DNA of 14,558 bases from CAZTAR01 sp043813895 (lineage in GTDB: Bacteria; Planctomycetota; Phycisphaerae; UBA1845; UTPLA1): the NCBI GenBank assembly GCA_043813895.1, contig JBDRKQ010000240.1:1-14558 (forward strand), written 5' to 3'. A program made the position numbers and the translations under genes. This document shows, piece by piece, positions 13,358-14,558 of this stretch; the stretch's first letter is position 1, and every line of letters begins with the position of its first letter. The notes beneath the pieces were generated by a model, which was given only the letters and a program-made list of their open reading frames with translations, did not search any database and had not been told where the DNA came from.

Positions 13358-13933
13358 TTACCAGTTCTCCGCCAGCAACTCGAAGTAAGCCTGCGGGTGC
13401 GCGCACGCCGGACACGAATTCGGCGCCTCGGCGCCTTCGTGGAGATAACCACAGTTCCGGCATCGCCAGACGACCTTCTCCTTCTTCTTGAAGACCGTCC
13501 CGGCCTCCACGTTCGCAAGCAGGCCGAGGTAGCGACCCTCGTGCTGTTTCTCGGCGACGGCGACAGCCTCGAACACCTTTGCAATAGCCTCGAAGCCTTC
13601 CTCGCGGGCGGTCGCGGCAAACTCCGGATACATACTTTCCCACTCATGATGCTCGCCGCCTGCCGCATCTTTGAGATTCTCCGCCGTACTGCCGATGACA
13701 CCCGCCGGGAACGCCGCCGTAACTTCGACGTCGCCGCCTTTCAGAAACTTGAAGAATTGCTTGGCATGCTCCTTCTCCTGGTTGGCGGTCTCCTCGAAGA
13801 TGTCCGCAATCTGAACAAAGCCTTCCTTCTTCGCCTTGCTGGCGAAGTAGGTGTAGCGATTCCGTGCCTGTGCTTCACCGGCAAATGCCGTCAAGAGGTT
13901 CTTCTCGGTCTGACTTCCTTGAAGTGTTGCCAT
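13358..13933 (-). CDS. rbr: Rubrerythrin
   Basis: The product has 191 residues, the same length as the classical Desulfovibrio protein. It has an N-terminal ferritin-like four-helix domain with the diiron ligands in GEAQARNRY (E20), QEKEHAK (E53, H56), GGEHHEWES (E94, E98 region) and AEKQHEGRY (E128, H131). A C-terminal rubredoxin-like domain follows, with CRNCG (C158, C161) and CPAC (C174, C177) holding an Fe(SCys)4 centre. Rubrerythrins reduce hydrogen peroxide to water in the cytoplasm, drawing electrons from reduced rubredoxin or related donors, and are typical of anaerobes and microaerophiles. AAGGA stands six bases before the ATG. It lies 33 bp after the ferritin-like gene, so the two are likely co-transcribed. 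Confidence 0.97.
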   Translation of the reverse strand: MATLQGSQTEKNLLTAFAGEAQARNRYTYFASKAKKEGFVQIADIFEETANQEKEHAKQFFKFLKGGDVEVTAAFPAGVIGSTAENLKDAAGGEHHEWESMYPEFAATAREEGFEAIAKVFEAVAVAEKQHEGRYLGLLANVEAGTVFKKKEKVVWRCRNCGYLHEGAEAPNSCPACAHPQAYFELLAENW

Positions 13934-13966
13934 TTCACATCCTTCGTTGTCTGCCCGGTCTTCCTG

Positions 13967-14479
13967 CTAGAACGCAGCAAAGCCGTTCTCCGTCCAATAG
14001 TCCTCCTTCAGGCTTTCCTGCTGCTGCAATAATGCTTGGTAATGTCCCGCTTCCCAGTCCGCCAGCTCCAGCAAAAACTTCTTCACCACCGGCTCGTCCG
14101 TCCTGCCCGCCAGTTCCCGGTAAGACTTTTGCGCATCCAGCTCGAGTTGAATACCGATCGACAAGGCGCTCATCTCGAAATGCGCATCCTTCAACCGCGT
14201 CTTGATTGCTTCCGAGAAAATCGGCCAGGCGCCCGACAGCGCCGCCCGCGATCCCAAATTCGCGGACGAATCCGGCCTGCCCGTCTTCAGCACCGATTCG
14301 TAGTGCCGCGCCAGAAAACCCATGTGATCCAACTCTTCCGCGGCCAGCTGCGCGAAGATCTCCCTGGCCTTGGGATCCTGGCTGCTCGTGGCGGCCATAT
14401 TATAAAAGCTATGACCGTCCCGCTCGGCCTGCAATGCTTTCAGCAATCCCTCCGCCAGTCGCGTTTGTTCGGTCGCCAT
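13967..14479 (-). CDS. Ferritin-like diiron protein (rubrerythrin-related, no rubredoxin domain)
   Basis: This 170-residue, mostly helical protein has E-x-x-H type diiron motifs spaced as in a four-helix bundle: E19 in QAERDGHSFYNMA, E49 and H52 in AAEELDHMGFLA, E113 in QLELDAQKSYREL, and E143 and H146 in DWEAGHYQALL. There is no C-terminal Cys-rich domain. Such short relatives of rubrerythrin are thought to handle iron or peroxide, but no exact function is established for many of them. The ATG has GAGGGG just upstream. It sits 33 bp before rubrerythrin and 22 bp after an upstream gene cut by the window edge, suggesting one oxidative-stress operon. Confidence 0.88.
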   Translation of the reverse strand: MATEQTRLAEGLLKALQAERDGHSFYNMAATSSQDPKAREIFAQLAAEELDHMGFLARHYESVLKTGRPDSSANLGSRAALSGAWPIFSEAIKTRLKDAHFEMSALSIGIQLELDAQKSYRELAGRTDEPVVKKFLLELADWEAGHYQALLQQQESLKEDYWTENGFAAF

Positions 14480-14501
14480 CGAGGGCCCCTCGCTTCTCGG
14501 C

Positions 14502-14558
14502 TTAATTCTCCTGGAAGACGTAATCGTCGTACTCGATCTCGAACCGCAGCTTGTGCTT
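14502..14558 (-). CDS. C-terminal tail of an unknown gene, truncated by the window edge
   Basis: The - strand frame open to the edge encodes KHKLRFEIEYDDYVFQEN followed by TAA at 14502-14504. Only 18 residues are visible. They are rich in charged and aromatic residues and I do not recognise the family. The 22-bp gap to the ferritin-like gene, its matching strand and the similar codon use suggest a real gene in the same operon, but 18 residues cannot prove coding. Confidence 0.4.
   Translation of the reverse strand, partial: KHKLRFEIEYDDYVFQEN

Noticed and set aside
12998..14032. A 344-codon open frame on the + strand
   Set aside because: It runs antisense across mntP, the foldback and rubrerythrin; its translation is Arg/Leu-rich without recognisable motifs, whereas the - strand frames are clear protein families.
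1..14558. CRISPR arrays, tRNA or rRNA genes
   Set aside because: I saw no regularly spaced repeats and no cloverleaf or rRNA-like stretches in any intergenic region, all of which are short except the IS junction.

Overview
This is a GC-rich bacterial chromosome segment. Its gene content includes a three-gene proton-translocating transhydrogenase, a Rieske/cytochrome b pair, a bd-like oxidase carrying a c-type haem, rubrerythrin, and a GT4 + GH130 pair. This suggests an environmental Gram-negative-type bacterium living under low or fluctuating oxygen. A Planctomycetota-like or related lineage is possible, but this is a weak inference made without any database search.

Layout. Positions 1-3766 (+ strand) hold a large glycosyltransferase with an extra C-terminal domain, cut by the left edge, overlapping a GH130-type mannoside phosphorylase/mannosidase; the two look like a carbohydrate operon. 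Positions 3767-4314 form a gene-poor junction with the degraded 3' end of an IS5-type transposase. From 4315 to the right edge every gene is on the - strand. In transcription order (right to left) these are: the tail of an unknown gene, a ferritin-like protein, rubrerythrin, a structured intergenic region, an MntP-type manganese exporter, a ZIP-family metal transporter, and then the respiratory cluster.

Respiratory cluster (11513 down to 4315). The order is Rieske protein, fused b6-type cytochrome b, a CydA-like subunit with a C-terminal monohaem cytochrome c domain, a second polytopic CydA-like subunit, then PntA1, PntA2 and PntB. Junctions are overlapping or short (1 or 4 bp overlap, 37 bp, 4 bp overlap, 44 bp, 8 bp overlap, 3 bp). 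There is no cytochrome c1/f gene and no CydB. The simplest model is that quinol is oxidised by the Rieske/cytochrome b module and electrons pass through the tethered cytochrome c into a bd-like oxygen-reducing (or other acceptor-reducing) centre. That would be a compact bc-bd chain encoded as one unit, with the proton motive force available to the transhydrogenase for making NADPH. This is the most interesting system in the window. bd-superfamily members with a c haem and no quinol loop have, to my recollection, been noted in phylogenomic work, but I infer the function of this arrangement.

Second highlight. Between rubrerythrin and mntP lies a roughly 150-nt extended foldback (13154-13303). 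Most differences between its arms are tolerated as G-U pairs only in the - strand RNA, which is the strand that would form the mntP leader or the rubrerythrin 3' UTR.
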